Notes: generated by a model from the sequence alone, not told the origin. Positions 26,078 to 35,561 are shown, numbered from the stretch's first letter. The stretch: 60,550 nt of DNA from Mediterranea sp. An20 (GCF_002160055.1 NZ_NFJV01000024.1:1-60550); one strand, 5' to 3'. Numbers and translations: made by a program.

Positions 26078-26143
26078 GTGCTGACAGCTTGGAAGCAGAC
26101 TGCCCATATATATGAAGCAGGCTGGTTATATATAAGAAGTAAG
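26078..26143 (+). repeat. 22-bp tandem repeat locus 4 (three units)
   Basis: Units 26078-26099 (contains AGCTTGGAAGCAGACT), 26100-26121 (ends TGAAGCAGGCT) and 26122-26143 are each 22 bp. It lies in the gap between the TPR gene and the ilv promoter. Confidence 0.7.
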
Positions 26144-26242
26144 GTGTTGGAAATGTGCGGTACAAGTGCTTGTGAAGTCACCCTTTCGGGGGTATAGGCG
26201 AAGAAATAAGTCTTTCTTCCTTTTGGGTAGATTGCAGTACAA
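26144..26242. other. Remaining gap downstream of the TPR gene
   Basis: Together with 25931-26077 this completes the 668-bp intergenic region between ilvD and the TPR gene. Apart from the ilv leader, the repeat locus and the terminator at 26243, I see no gene in it. Confidence 0.5.
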
Positions 26243-26289
26243 CAAGACCACAGAACCTCCGGTGGCGAGTAGGAGGTTTTGTGGTCTTG
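26243..26289 (-). terminator. Hairpin after the TPR gene
   Basis: CAAGACCACAGAACCTCC (26243-26260) pairs with GGAGGTTTTGTGGTCTTG (26272-26289) with one mismatch over 18 bp and an 11-nt loop, about 56 nt past the TPR stop. No strong U-run follows, so termination strength is uncertain. Confidence 0.65.
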
Positions 26290-26344
26290 AATTCTTCTGC
26301 AGAGGGAGATAGTGTAGAAGAAAGAGTCTGAAAGTAGCTTGCCC

Positions 26345-28543
26345 TTAAATGACTAAGTCTTTCATCAGTGGTATTTCGTCGGAAGGAATGCCCAGAAAAA
26401 CAAGCGTGCTGCTGTCTTTTTCAAAAGCTTCCCTGAAAGTTGCATGGTTGCCATATAAGGCTGCAGATTGCCGGTAATAGTCTGTGGCCGAGGTAACGTC
26501 TCCCGATACCCAGGCGACGTGTCCGGCATTTAGCCAGTCATCGGCTGTCCGTTCCTTTTCAGGGATGCGGGCATAATACTTGGCGGCCTGTCCCCAGCGT
26601 CCGCACAAGAGTGAGCACCAGCCGATGGCCCGCCAAATTTTCAGGTTTTTGTCATCTTTCATCAGGTCGAGGCGGAAAAAGTACTGCAAAGCTTCGTCAT
26701 ACCTTTCCATTCCGGCTAAGCAGGTACCAATATGAAACAGAATGTGGTAATTGTCCGGCTGCAGGGCATCTGCTTTCTGATAATATTCCAAGGCAGCGCT
26801 ATAATCTTTCAGCATTCGGTGGCAAGTGCCTAAATGTCTGAGGGTCCATGCCTGGTTCGGATATAGGGCATCTGCTGTCTGGTAGGATTCGATGGCTTCG
26901 CGATAACGTTTCCCTTTTTGCAGGCAGTAGCCTATTTTCTGGTAAATATCCGGCGTACCTTCCACGCTGGCCTGTTCGCGATACAGTTCAAGGGCTTCTT
27001 CCAAATAATTGTTTTGGAAGAAGTAGTCGGCTATAGGCTGTATGTCTTCCGCTGTTGTCATCAGTGTCCGGAGTATGGGGTTATGATAAGGGTTCATATC
27101 TTCCCGGAACGGATCCTTGAATTCATTCTTACGCCGGAACAGTTTGAAGAAGCGGTAAAGGTCGTGTATATATTGGTTGCTTATAATCTCCGGTCGGGCG
27201 GCGTGTTGGCGGATATGGCCGAATTGCTGTTCGTCTATTATTTCTTCTAAGCCTCTGTTGTTAAATTGTTGCATCATCAGTCCGCGTTGTCCTTTGGGCA
27301 GCTGGGCCAGTGTGAAAGCCATTGAATACTTGTCGCTGTCGCAGAAGAGGCCGGCATCTAATATCAGACTGGCAGCCTTGTCCGATTCGGGCAGGTTTTT
27401 CAGGCTCTGGATAATGGTAGAGTGATGACGGTCGAAGGGCAGGAACCAGTTGGATATTTCATTGAAGAAAGGAAATCCTTTCAGCATGGAAAACGTACTC
27501 ATGTAAACATCGGAACCGGCCATCTGCAATTCGTTAATTTCTCGTATCTTATCTCCCAAGCCATTTTTTTCGAAAGCGTTGGTCCAGTCCGGGTTCCAGT
27601 CATTCTCTTCCGGTTCGTCGCTTTCAAATTTCATTTTGCGCAGGAAATCTACGTTTTTCATCACCTCCGGTATGATTTCCTCACGCATTTTCCGGTCAAT
27701 CTTTTCGGTATCGCGGCTGCGTAGCAACTGGAGGCAGATTCGGTTCAGCTGTTTCTTCAGGTTATATTCTTCCTGATAGAGTTGGAAGGTTTCTGTCAGT
27801 TGCGGGTAATATAACGAAATCCGGTTGCCGTGGCGCAACAGGACCAGCACCAGTCCGGTCAGTGCCCGCTGCTCGACACTGGTTTTGCGGTGTCTGGCAG
27901 CTTCCAGCATCCATAGGCATTTGGCTGCATCAAAGCACTCCAGCAGACTCATGGTTACAGCGCTGACCAAAAGACACAAGTCATTTTCCGGCAATAGTTC
28001 CGAAGTAAGGAAAGCTGCCGCCTGTTGTTTGTCTATGGCATTCCACGCACTGTTACTCCAGGTGGAGAGAAACAATAGGCGGTTGGCTTCTTCGTGTTTT
28101 CTCAGCAGTCCGTCTGGTATCTGTCCGTCTTGAGGGAGCAGTTTTCCCAATGCCATGTCGTCGGCTAAATCTTCTAATGTATGCAGCCTGTCTTCCAGCG
28201 TGGGAGCCGGTGAACTCATGTACGCCCTGTTCCTGCGGAGTTCGTGGTAGTAGTAGGCAGAAGTTTTATCTAAGGCGGCAATCCTTGCTTGGTCGGCAAT
28301 CTCCCACAGGTCGGCTCCCAACTGCAGATAGAGTGTCTGTCGCTGAGGGTCGTTCAATCCTTGTCGCATATATTGCAGCATATATTGGTAGGACGTCTTG
28401 TTTTGTTCCAACCGATTGCCCAAAGTCCAGTCAGCCCCTGCTGTCAGCAGGGATTCAGTCTGGACCTGAGCTTCTTTTAACCGTCTTTGTTGCAACAGTT
28501 GGACTATGCTGTCATATTGTTCATTGATAGATAAGTCATTCAT
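26345..28543 (-). CDS. Tetratricopeptide repeat protein
   Basis: The 732-residue protein is mostly helical and lacks a signal peptide, so it is likely cytoplasmic. The C-terminal third has clear TPR units, e.g. DIYQKIGYCLQKGKRYREAIESYQTADALYPNQ, WTLRHLGTCHRMLKDYSAALEYYQKADALQPDN and YHILFHIGTCLAGMERYDEALQYF (~525-640). Helical repeats of less clear type fill the rest. Such proteins scaffold complexes. The family is conserved in Bacteroidales without assigned function. It is a single gene with its own hairpin terminator. Confidence 0.85.
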   Translation of the reverse strand: MNDLSINEQYDSIVQLLQQRRLKEAQVQTESLLTAGADWTLGNRLEQNKTSYQYMLQYMRQGLNDPQRQTLYLQLGADLWEIADQARIAALDKTSAYYYHELRRNRAYMSSPAPTLEDRLHTLEDLADDMALGKLLPQDGQIPDGLLRKHEEANRLLFLSTWSNSAWNAIDKQQAAAFLTSELLPENDLCLLVSAVTMSLLECFDAAKCLWMLEAARHRKTSVEQRALTGLVLVLLRHGNRISLYYPQLTETFQLYQEEYNLKKQLNRICLQLLRSRDTEKIDRKMREEIIPEVMKNVDFLRKMKFESDEPEENDWNPDWTNAFEKNGLGDKIREINELQMAGSDVYMSTFSMLKGFPFFNEISNWFLPFDRHHSTIIQSLKNLPESDKAASLILDAGLFCDSDKYSMAFTLAQLPKGQRGLMMQQFNNRGLEEIIDEQQFGHIRQHAARPEIISNQYIHDLYRFFKLFRRKNEFKDPFREDMNPYHNPILRTLMTTAEDIQPIADYFFQNNYLEEALELYREQASVEGTPDIYQKIGYCLQKGKRYREAIESYQTADALYPNQAWTLRHLGTCHRMLKDYSAALEYYQKADALQPDNYHILFHIGTCLAGMERYDEALQYFFRLDLMKDDKNLKIWRAIGWCSLLCGRWGQAAKYYARIPEKERTADDWLNAGHVAWVSGDVTSATDYYRQSAALYGNHATFREAFEKDSSTLVFLGIPSDEIPLMKDLVI

Positions 28544-28610
28544 AGGATAACGGTTGTTAAATTAAGATAGTTCTGCCTGCAAGAAGTGTGCCACGGGCTG
28601 CTTGCGTTTT

Positions 28611-29654
28611 TTAGAAGCGGACCTGCACCTGTGTCTGTAGCAGGTTGGAGCCTTCGCCGTGTTTGGGGTCGCGGCGTGTATATTGCAGTTGCAGGCGGCA
28701 TTTGGGGTAGAACCACCATTGCAGACCTGCAACGTAGTTGGTGTTCTGCAAGTCCATCTTGGTATTTCGGTTGAAATAGTCGTAAGAGGCAATGAAGTCT
28801 ATCCGTGGCAAGATGTGGGCAGAGAGGGTCAGGTAATAGCCGTTGCTTCGCACTTTGCCGTCCTTGCCGTGCAGAAACTCCGTGCGTATGTCAATGGGCT
28901 TGAACTTGAGCATGGCACCAGCCGACCAGCGGTTGCGCGTGTAGTTCTCGCCTACGGCAATGTTCGGGTTGGCGGCAGAGGTGGCTACGGCGCATCCTTT
29001 ACCTTTGACGAATGTACCGCCTACAGACAGCCATCGGGTGGGATTGGCAATCAATGAGCCAACAATGTCTTTTTGGTTGTTACCGTCTTTTTTGTTGATG
29101 CCTTGTCCGTTCATGACTGCCAGCTTGTAGTTGAACAGATTTCCGAAGAGATCGCCGTATATCATCAGTCCTAAGTCTCGGCCTGCATTGGAGCCATAAA
29201 GCGGGTCGCTGCTGTCGTAACCTACCAGATAATTTGTTGCTTGCGAATAGATGTTTATCAATTCTACGTTGCAGGGGGACATGGGGTTCTCGAAAGTGAA
29301 CATGGTTTTGAACTGTCCCAGGCGTACTGTCAGCTCCGGCAGGAAGTTATATTCGGTATAAGCTTCCAGAATCTTACCGGTGTTGGCAAAGTTATACATG
29401 AAATAAGCAGTCCAGCGGTCGGTTACTTTTCCCCGTACCATGAGGATGGCCCGTTTTATTTCAAATGTATTGGCTTTTGCATCGCCCGAATCGTCATAAC
29501 TGTAAGCCAGTTGGGTGTATCCCTCGATGGTCAGTCTTTCCTTCAGTGTGTTGACTACTTTGTTTAAGTTTGATTCTTTTTTGTCGGTTTCCTGCGCCGA
29601 ACCCCAGCTCGTCACAGCTAAGAGCAGCAGGAGAGAAATCAGTATTTTCTTCAT
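28611..29654 (-). CDS. Phosphate-selective-porin-like outer membrane protein
   Basis: From MKKILISLLLLLAVTSWGSAQ (signal peptide) the protein has 347 residues. It alternates polar and aromatic residues as in beta-barrels (SYDDSGDAKANTFEIKRAILMVRGKVTDRWTAYFMYNFAN; YTEYNFLPELTVRLGQFKTMF), and ends with RF (LLQTQVQVRF), the terminal aromatic typical of barrel insertion. The RLGQFKxxFxxE motif is typical of OprO/OprP-like porins in Bacteroidetes. Ligand unknown. The start was chosen at the Met that begins the signal peptide; nine residues upstream would disturb it. It follows pgk. Confidence 0.82.
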   Translation of the reverse strand: MKKILISLLLLLAVTSWGSAQETDKKESNLNKVVNTLKERLTIEGYTQLAYSYDDSGDAKANTFEIKRAILMVRGKVTDRWTAYFMYNFANTGKILEAYTEYNFLPELTVRLGQFKTMFTFENPMSPCNVELINIYSQATNYLVGYDSSDPLYGSNAGRDLGLMIYGDLFGNLFNYKLAVMNGQGINKKDGNNQKDIVGSLIANPTRWLSVGGTFVKGKGCAVATSAANPNIAVGENYTRNRWSAGAMLKFKPIDIRTEFLHGKDGKVRSNGYYLTLSAHILPRIDFIASYDYFNRNTKMDLQNTNYVAGLQWWFYPKCRLQLQYTRRDPKHGEGSNLLQTQVQVRF

Positions 29655-29673
29655 GAGATAACTGTGCAAAAAC

Positions 29674-29708
29674 AAAGGCAATCTGCGCGTTTTCGCCAGA
29701 TTGCCTTT
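29674..29708 (-). terminator. Intrinsic terminator of pgk
   Basis: AAAGGCAATCTG (29674-29685) and CAGATTGCCTTT (29697-29708) form a perfect 12-bp stem with an 11-nt loop, followed on the minus strand by GTTTTTG. It lies 20 nt after the pgk stop and about 20 nt before the porin start. Confidence 0.85.
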
Positions 29709-29728
29709 GGGTTAAATGATGTGGGTGA

Positions 29729-30985
29729 TTATTCGTTGATTGCTGCGATTCCCGGCAGGACTTTGCCTTCGATAGCTTCGAGCAATGCACCGCCGCCCGT
29801 AGATACGTAAGATACTTCCTTGGCCAGGCCAAACTTGTTGATGCAAGCTACAGAGTCACCGCCGCCTACCAGCGAGAAAGCTCCGTTCTTGGTAGCTTCG
29901 ACGATTGCCTCTGCCACTGCGCGTGAACCATGCGTGAAGTTCTCGAACTCAAATACGCCCGTCGGACCGTTCCACAGAATAGTTTTAGAGTTTTTGATAA
30001 CATTGGCAAAGAGCTCTTCTGTCTTCGGACCTATGTCGAGGCCTTCCCAACCATCGGGAATATCGTTTACGTCGCAGAACTTGGTGTTGGCATCGTTCGA
30101 GAAAGAGTCTGCCACTTTGGCATCAACGGCCAATACCAAGTTTACTCCTTTCTCTTTAGCTTTCTTCATGATGTCGATAGCCAAATCCAGCTTGTCGTCT
30201 TCGCAGATAGAGAGACCGATCTTGCCACCCATGGCCTTTGTGAAAGTATAGGTCATACCACCGGCAATAATCAGGTTGTCCACCTTGTTCAGCAGGTTTT
30301 CGATGATTTCAATCTTAGAAGAAACTTTCGAACCGCCCATGATAGCAGTGAACGGACGATGGATGTCGTTCAGCACCTTGTCGACAGCTTTCACTTCTTT
30401 TTCCATCAGGTAGCCGAACATCTTGTGGTCTTTGTCGAAATATTTGGCGATGAGAGCCGTAGAAGCATGTGCACGGTGAGCAGTACCAAAGGCATCGTTC
30501 ACGTAGCAGTCGGCATACGAAGCCAGCTTTTTAGTGAACTCTTTCTGGCTTTCCTTTACAGCTTTCTTGGCAGCAGCCTTTTCTTCGTCGGTAGCATCGT
30601 CTGCCAGACCACGGGGCTTACCTTCTTCCTCAGCATAGAAGCGGAGGTTTTCCAGCAGCAACACTTCGCCCGGTTTCAGGGCTGCAGCCTTAACAGCAGC
30701 TTCTTCACCCATGCAGTCGTTGGCGAATTGTACTTCAACGCCCAGCAGTTCGCTCAGGTGCTTCAGGATATGTTTCAGAGAGAACTTGTCGGTTACGCCT
30801 TTCGGACGGCCGAGGTGAGAACCGATGATGATGCTGCCGCCATCGGCCAGGATTTTCTTCAGCGTGGGCAGTGCAGCACGCATACGAGTGTCATCTGTGA
30901 TGTTGAAGTTCTCGTCCAGAGGCACATTGAAGTCTACGCGGACAAATGCCTTTTTACCGGCAAAGTTGAATTGATCAATTGTCAT
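29729..30985 (-). CDS. pgk: Phosphoglycerate kinase
   Basis: The 418-residue glycolytic enzyme transfers phosphate from 1,3-bisphosphoglycerate to ADP. Motifs: [27 protein letters not shown] (~18-45, substrate Arg), [40 protein letters not shown] (~205-221), [11 protein letters not shown] and the nucleotide loop [13 protein letters not shown] (~375). A bacterial-type insertion [15 protein letters not shown] is present. A -7 box TAACTTTG lies at 31048-31041 with an ATTG 18 bases upstream. It is an essential housekeeping gene. Confidence 0.96.
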   Translation of the reverse strand: MTIDQFNFAGKKAFVRVDFNVPLDENFNITDDTRMRAALPTLKKILADGGSIIIGSHLGRPKGVTDKFSLKHILKHLSELLGVEVQFANDCMGEEAAVKAAALKPGEVLLLENLRFYAEEEGKPRGLADDATDEEKAAAKKAVKESQKEFTKKLASYADCYVNDAFGTAHRAHASTALIAKYFDKDHKMFGYLMEKEVKAVDKVLNDIHRPFTAIMGGSKVSSKIEIIENLLNKVDNLIIAGGMTYTFTKAMGGKIGLSICEDDKLDLAIDIMKKAKEKGVNLVLAVDAKVADSFSNDANTKFCDVNDIPDGWEGLDIGPKTEELFANVIKNSKTILWNGPTGVFEFENFTHGSRAVAEAIVEATKNGAFSLVGGGDSVACINKFGLAKEVSYVSTGGGALLEAIEGKVLPGIAAINE

Positions 30986-31081
30986 AACCTTATATTTTTA
31001 AATTAAAAGTGTTATTATGATGTTTCTCTTTTCATTGCCGCAAAGTTAGCATTTATTTCTTTTTTTCAATATAAAAAACTC

Positions 31082-31759
31082 TTATTTCTTTGCGGCTTCC
31101 TTGCTATCTTTATGAACTTTATACTTTTGGCCGTAATATTGGCACCACAGACGGAGTCCGCAGCTGTCACATTTCGGTGAACGGGCCTGGCACACGTATC
31201 TGCCATGCAGGATGAGCCAGTGGTGAGCGATGGGAATATCGGCTTCCGGAATATGTTTTACCAGTTCTTTTTCTACACTGAACGGCGTGGTGCATTGGTC
31301 AGATACCAGTCCTAAACGGTGGCTGACGCGGAACACGTGGGTATCTACCGCCATGGCCGCCTTGTTGAAAGCGACCGACTGGATGACGTTGGCTGTTTTT
31401 CGCCCCACGCCAGGCAGTTTGAGCAGGTCTTCCATGCGGTCGGGCACTTCTCCACCAAAGTCTTCCATCAACATACGTGCCATGCCTACCAGATGTTTGG
31501 CCTTGTTGTTGGGGTAGGATACGCTTTTAATATATTCATATACTGTTTCCGGCGAACTGGCAGCCAGCGCTTCGGGAGTGGGGTAGTCGCGGTAGAGGGC
31601 AGGGGTAATCTGGTTCACCCGTTTGTCGGTACATTGTGCCGACAGAATAACCGCTATCAGTAACTGAAAGTGATTCTCGTAATGTAATTCGGTTTCGGCT
31701 ATAGGTACGTTCTCACGAAACCACGCCAGAATATTTTCATATCTTTCTTTTTTTCTCAT
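31082..31759 (-). CDS. nth: Endonuclease III (DNA glycosylase/AP lyase)
   Basis: The 225-residue base-excision enzyme shows the HhH motif LKLPGVGRKTANVIQSVAF with the catalytic Lys (K in GRKT), the catalytic Asp in MAVDTHVFRVSHRLG, and the Fe-S ligands CQARSPKCDSCGLRLWC in the expected C-x6-C-x2-C-x5-C pattern near the C-terminus. Its start overlaps the MFS stop by 4 bp, so the two genes are translated together. No functional link between a transporter and the glycosylase is evident. Confidence 0.95.
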   Translation of the reverse strand: MRKKERYENILAWFRENVPIAETELHYENHFQLLIAVILSAQCTDKRVNQITPALYRDYPTPEALAASSPETVYEYIKSVSYPNNKAKHLVGMARMLMEDFGGEVPDRMEDLLKLPGVGRKTANVIQSVAFNKAAMAVDTHVFRVSHRLGLVSDQCTTPFSVEKELVKHIPEADIPIAHHWLILHGRYVCQARSPKCDSCGLRLWCQYYGQKYKVHKDSKEAAKK

Positions 31760-32952
31760 CGCATTTTGTTTTTATGATAGTGGGGCGATACTTTCAGGTG
31801 AAAATAGCAGGTGGATACGATGGTGAGACACGCACCGAACAGGTAAGCCTTGTCGAAACTGCTGATTTCGGCTATGTATCCTCCTGCCAACATGCCGATT
31901 CCGATGCCTACATCCCACGAAGTCAGATAGGTAGAGGTGGCAGTGCCGCGCTGTTTGTTAGGGGCCAGGTTGACAAACAGCGTGTTGTAGGCAGGAAACA
32001 TAATGCCGAAACCTACGCCCAGCATCAGTGCTATGCCGAAAAACAGGATGCTGCACACCGTGGCGTCCCATTGGATGAGATAGACACAGTCAGCCAGCAG
32101 GAAAAAACTGGCAATGACCAGATAAAGCCCCGCACCGATGACCTGTGTGATTTTCCCGTGGTCTACCAGCCGTCCGGAGAACAGACGTGACACTGCCATG
32201 CCTACCGCCATGAAGGTGAAGAAGAATCCCGTAGATACGTCCATGCCGATTTGTTGTGCATACATGGCCACATAGTTGGTGGTCATGCCATAGGGAATAG
32301 AAAGCAGCAGAAGGCTCAGTCCGGCCGGAAGTCCTTTCAGAAGGATGAAACGGTCCAGCGAGATGGGGTCACGCTTTACGGGAGGTTTGTAAGGGGTCTT
32401 CACCAGCCAGGCACAAAGCATACCCAGCAGACAAGAGAACATGGAGGTGCAGAAGATGATGGGATAGCCCACGGAGGCATCGTGCATGAACAAGCCTACC
32501 ATTGGTCCGATGGACATGGCAGTATTGTTGGCCAGTCCGTAATAACCTAAACCTTCACCGCGGCGCGAAGACGGCATAATGTCGATGACGATGGTGTTTC
32601 CACCTACCGTGACAGTGCCGAACGACAAGCCGTGGATGATGCGGAACAAGATGAACAAAGTCAGGGTGCTTGCCACGAGGTATCCGCCGAAAATGGCAGT
32701 GAAGACGAAATAAGCTGTCAGATACAGCGGCTTGCGTGCGAAAGTATCGAGCAGGTAGCCCGAAAAGGGTCGGATGCACAAGGCAGCAATGGTATAGCAT
32801 GAAAGGACAATACCGATGGTTGTCTTGTCTGCCTGGAACTCTTCGGCCAGGTAGAAAGGCAGTACCGGCATCATCAGCCAGAATCCGAAGTAAAGCAGAA
32901 AATTGGCTGCCAGTATGAAGCAGTAACTGGGGGTGATAAGCTTGTCTTTCAT
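31756..32952 (-). CDS. MFS transporter
   Basis: The 398-residue protein has 12 likely transmembrane segments and an MFS motif (RPFSGYLLDTFARKPLYL, ~57-74) plus GRLVDHGKITQVIG at the half-way loop. Family: DHA1-like exporter. Substrate unknown. It precedes nth, overlapping by ATGA. The upstream gap contains AATTGAG heptamer repeats that may form a hairpin (see 32954). Confidence 0.85.
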   Translation of the reverse strand: MKDKLITPSYCFILAANFLLYFGFWLMMPVLPFYLAEEFQADKTTIGIVLSCYTIAALCIRPFSGYLLDTFARKPLYLTAYFVFTAIFGGYLVASTLTLFILFRIIHGLSFGTVTVGGNTIVIDIMPSSRRGEGLGYYGLANNTAMSIGPMVGLFMHDASVGYPIIFCTSMFSCLLGMLCAWLVKTPYKPPVKRDPISLDRFILLKGLPAGLSLLLLSIPYGMTTNYVAMYAQQIGMDVSTGFFFTFMAVGMAVSRLFSGRLVDHGKITQVIGAGLYLVIASFFLLADCVYLIQWDATVCSILFFGIALMLGVGFGIMFPAYNTLFVNLAPNKQRGTATSTYLTSWDVGIGIGMLAGGYIAEISSFDKAYLFGACLTIVSTCYFHLKVSPHYHKNKMR

Positions 32953-32953
32953 A

Positions 32954-33062
32954 AATTGAGAATTGAGAATTGAGAATTAAAAAATAAGAGAGAGGAGGAA
33001 ACATAACTGCTGCATGTGGCACGCTTCCTTCGTACTTATTTCTTTATTCTCAATTCTCAATT
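32954..33062. repeat. AATTGAG heptamer repeats, inverted across the gap
   Basis: Three tandem AATTGAG copies (32954-32974) face two tandem CTCAATT copies (33049-33062), which are the complement, across a ~75-bp gap between pheS and the MFS gene. The arms, extended by AATT/TTATT, can form a hairpin in RNA. Confidence 0.6.
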
Positions 33063-33072
33063 ATTAATTAAA

Positions 33073-34107
33073 TCAGTATGCCGCTTCAAACTCGCGGAGG
33101 AAGCGCGTGTCGTTTTCTGAGAACATGCGCAGGTCTTTCACCTGATACTTCAGGTTGGTGATGCGTTCGATGCCCATGCCCAGCGCATAGCCGCTGTACA
33201 CCTTGCTGTCAATGCCGCAGGCATCCAGTACGTTGGGGTCCACCATGCCGCAACCCAAGATTTCCACCCAGCCCGTGTGTTTGCAGAAAGGGCATCCCTT
33301 GCCGCCGCAGATGTTGCAGCTGATGTCCATTTCGGCGCTTGGTTCCGTGAAGGGGAAGTAAGACGGGCGCAGACGAATCTTCGTGTCACTGCCGAACATT
33401 TCCTGCGCGAAGAGCAGCAGTACCTGTTTCAGGTCGGTGAACGATACCCCCTTGTCGATGTACAGTCCTTCCACCTGGTGGAAGAAGCAGTGTGCGCGGT
33501 AACTGATGGCTTCGTTGCGGTAGACGCGGCCCGGGCAAATGATGCGGATGGGCGGCTGTGCGTGTTCCATGGTGCGCACCTGCACGCTGCTGGTGTGTGA
33601 GCGCAGAATGATGTTCTTGGTCACATCGCCCGGATTGACGTTGATGAAGAACGTGTCCTGCATGTCACGTGCCGGATGGTCGGCGGCAAAGTTCAGCTTC
33701 GTATATACGTGCAGGTCGTCTTCTACTTCGGGACCGTCGGCAATGTTGAATCCCATGCGGGCAAAGATGTCGATGATTTCATTCTTCACGATGCTCAGCG
33801 GATGCCGTGTGCCCAGTCCGATGGGATAGGCCGTGCGCGTCAGGTCCAATTCGTCCAGTCCTGTGTCTTGGCAAGCGAACTGCTCCTTGAGGGCAGCTAT
33901 TTTCTCCTGTGCCTTGTTCTTCAGTTCGTTCAGCCGCATGCCCACTTCTTTCTTGCTTTCGGCAGGCACGTTGCGGAAGTCGGCCATCAGGTCATTGATA
34001 GCTCCTTTTTTGCTGAGGTATTTGATGCGGAGTGCCTCCAGTTCATCGGCGTTGGAGGCTTGCAGGTTTTCTACTTCTTGTAGAAGTTGTTCTATTTTTT
34101 CTAACAT
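33073..34107 (-). CDS. pheS: Phenylalanyl-tRNA synthetase alpha subunit
   Basis: The 344-residue class II aminoacyl-tRNA synthetase subunit has an N-terminal coiled coil (~1-90), then the catalytic core with ADHPARDMQDTFF (motif 1 area), TSSVQVRTMEHAQPPIRIICPGRVYRNEA (motif 2), and the terminal GMGIERITNLKYQVKDLRMFSEND (motif 3). A zinc-like cluster CNICGGKGCPFCKHTGW (~290) is present, as seen in many bacterial PheS. A minus-strand TATCTTTG box lies at 34156-34149. pheT is not adjacent, which is usual in this group. Confidence 0.95.
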   Translation of the reverse strand: MLEKIEQLLQEVENLQASNADELEALRIKYLSKKGAINDLMADFRNVPAESKKEVGMRLNELKNKAQEKIAALKEQFACQDTGLDELDLTRTAYPIGLGTRHPLSIVKNEIIDIFARMGFNIADGPEVEDDLHVYTKLNFAADHPARDMQDTFFINVNPGDVTKNIILRSHTSSVQVRTMEHAQPPIRIICPGRVYRNEAISYRAHCFFHQVEGLYIDKGVSFTDLKQVLLLFAQEMFGSDTKIRLRPSYFPFTEPSAEMDISCNICGGKGCPFCKHTGWVEILGCGMVDPNVLDACGIDSKVYSGYALGMGIERITNLKYQVKDLRMFSENDTRFLREFEAAY

Positions 34108-34241
34108 ATCCTGGTATTTTTATTTTCTGTATTTATGTCTAAGCGGTGCAAAGATACTACTTTCTTCTTATTTATAGGAAGCGTGAAATGTTTTATTTGA
34201 AAATAATCCGTATGTTTGCGCCTTTAAACTTGAAAAAGACT

Positions 34242-34655
34242 ATGATTCAGCAAACCACTTTTCTATTGTCTGCCAGGCGGCGGGGATTTCACCTGGTGAC
34301 ACATGAGATTCTGGAACATCTTCCGAAACCTTTGCCCCAGACCGGACTGCTTAACCTTTTTGTGCAGCACACCTCCTGTGCGCTTTCTATCAATGAGAAT
34401 GCCGACCCTGACGTGCGCGGCGATTTGGAGAAAGTCATGAACTGTCTTGTCAGAGAGAACGAACCGTTTTATGACCATACGTTGGAGGGACCTGACGATA
34501 TGCCTGCCCACGCTAAATGCTCGCTCTTGGGTGTCAGCCTGACCATTCCTATTACAGGTGGCCGTTTGAATCTTGGCACCTGGCAGGGCATTTATCTTTG
34601 CGAGTTCCGCCAGGAAGGTGGAGAGAGGAAGGTGGTGGCTACGGTATATGGGTAA
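34242..34655 (+). CDS. YjbQ family protein (secondary thiamine-phosphate synthase-like)
   Basis: From MIQQTTFLLSARRRG the protein has 137 residues, the usual length. It has the family signature LLNLFVQHTSCALSINENADPDVRGDLEKVMNCL and the C-terminal HAKCSLLGVSLTIPITGGRLNLGTWQGIYLCEFR. The family (UPF0047/YjbQ) folds as a trimer and has side activity making thiamine phosphate; the true role is unclear. A TATGTTTG -7 box at 34211-34218 gives a leader of about 20 nt. Confidence 0.9.
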   Translation: MIQQTTFLLSARRRGFHLVTHEILEHLPKPLPQTGLLNLFVQHTSCALSINENADPDVRGDLEKVMNCLVRENEPFYDHTLEGPDDMPAHAKCSLLGVSLTIPITGGRLNLGTWQGIYLCEFRQEGGERKVVATVYG

Positions 34656-34664
34656 ATAAAGATG

Positions 34665-34697
34665 AGGTCGGACTTGATGTAGGATGAAGTCTGACCT
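34665..34697. terminator. Bidirectional hairpin between YjbQ and esterase genes
   Basis: AGGTCGGACTT (34665-34675) pairs with AAGTCTGACCT (34687-34697), one mismatch in 11. It lies between convergent genes; the right arm reaches the esterase stop. Confidence 0.6.
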
Positions 34698-35482
34698 TAT
34701 CTATCATCGGTTTTTTCCAAAAAGCGGACAGCATCCGTCAGCCATCCTTCTGCCACCGTCCCCGTGCCCAGCCCAAAGCCGTGAGGAAGCCTGTCGTAAG
34801 CATGAAATTCGGTCGGGATGCCGAGGGCAGAGAGGCTTTGCAACCGCCGTTGCATGGTGCGCCATGGGGCGATGCCGTCGCTGGTGCCGACACAGGCGTA
34901 GGTTGCTGCGTCTTGCGGACTAACCGTGCTATAGCCCGTATATTGCATGATGACAGCCGAGGCTTGCGGTATATCTTCGCGTCCGGTCAGTTGGAGGAGG
35001 TAGTCCGCATTACCGAGCACCGCCGCCATGCGTGCCCCTGCCGAACCTCCCCACAGGGAATAGCCGGAAGCGCTTACGCCCAACTCGTCGGCATGGTCAT
35101 GGATGTAAGTGATGGCTTGGGCAAGGTCTTCGTAGGCATCGTCCGGACGGTAGATGAGCGCAAAGGCATTGTACCCAAGTTTGGACAGTTCGAGGGCATG
35201 GGGAAAGCTGTCATGCATGGCTCCGACGTATGCGAACGCACCACCGGCGTTGCAGACGGCAAAGGGGGCACCCGGATTCCCGCGGAAGAAGAACAGTCCC
35301 GTGTTGCGCTTCTGCGGGTCGGCCTGCTTCTCGGCTTCCGTATAGGTGTCGATGAATACGCTGTCGGCGTGCGCTTTCAGGTAATTGCAGATTTCGACGG
35401 TCTTGTCCGGGTCGATGTAGTTGTACCAAACTAAGCGCAAATCTTCTAAGGTCTCGCCGCTCCAGTAACCCTCGTGCCACAC
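34697..35482 (-). CDS. Alpha/beta-hydrolase fold esterase, N-terminus doubtful
   Basis: From a GTG start the protein has 261 residues. It shows the fold of acetyl-esterase-like hydrolases: an oxyanion loop CNAGGAFAYVGAM, the nucleophile SLWGGSAGARMAAVLG (G-x-S-x-G), and the terminal His in LPHGFGLG. It probably hydrolyses acyl esters of sugars or peptides. No ATG precedes the homologous region: two codons upstream there is a TGA. In another frame an ATG at 35531 encodes MIFLSYWLCIMFSLLNC, a lipoprotein-like signal ending where this frame begins. A 1-bp frameshift between signal and enzyme is therefore likely, so the gene may be a pseudogene or an artefact of sequencing. Confidence 0.6.
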   Translation of the reverse strand: MWHEGYWSGETLEDLRLVWYNYIDPDKTVEICNYLKAHADSVFIDTYTEAEKQADPQKRNTGLFFFRGNPGAPFAVCNAGGAFAYVGAMHDSFPHALELSKLGYNAFALIYRPDDAYEDLAQAITYIHDHADELGVSASGYSLWGGSAGARMAAVLGNADYLLQLTGREDIPQASAVIMQYTGYSTVSPQDAATYACVGTSDGIAPWRTMQRRLQSLSALGIPTEFHAYDRLPHGFGLGTGTVAEGWLTDAVRFLEKTDDR

Positions 35483-35561
35483 AATTCAGCAAGCTGAACA
35501 TGATGCATAGCCAATAGGAAAGAAAGATCATGTCATAATTCCCTTATTTGACCGACTTGTG

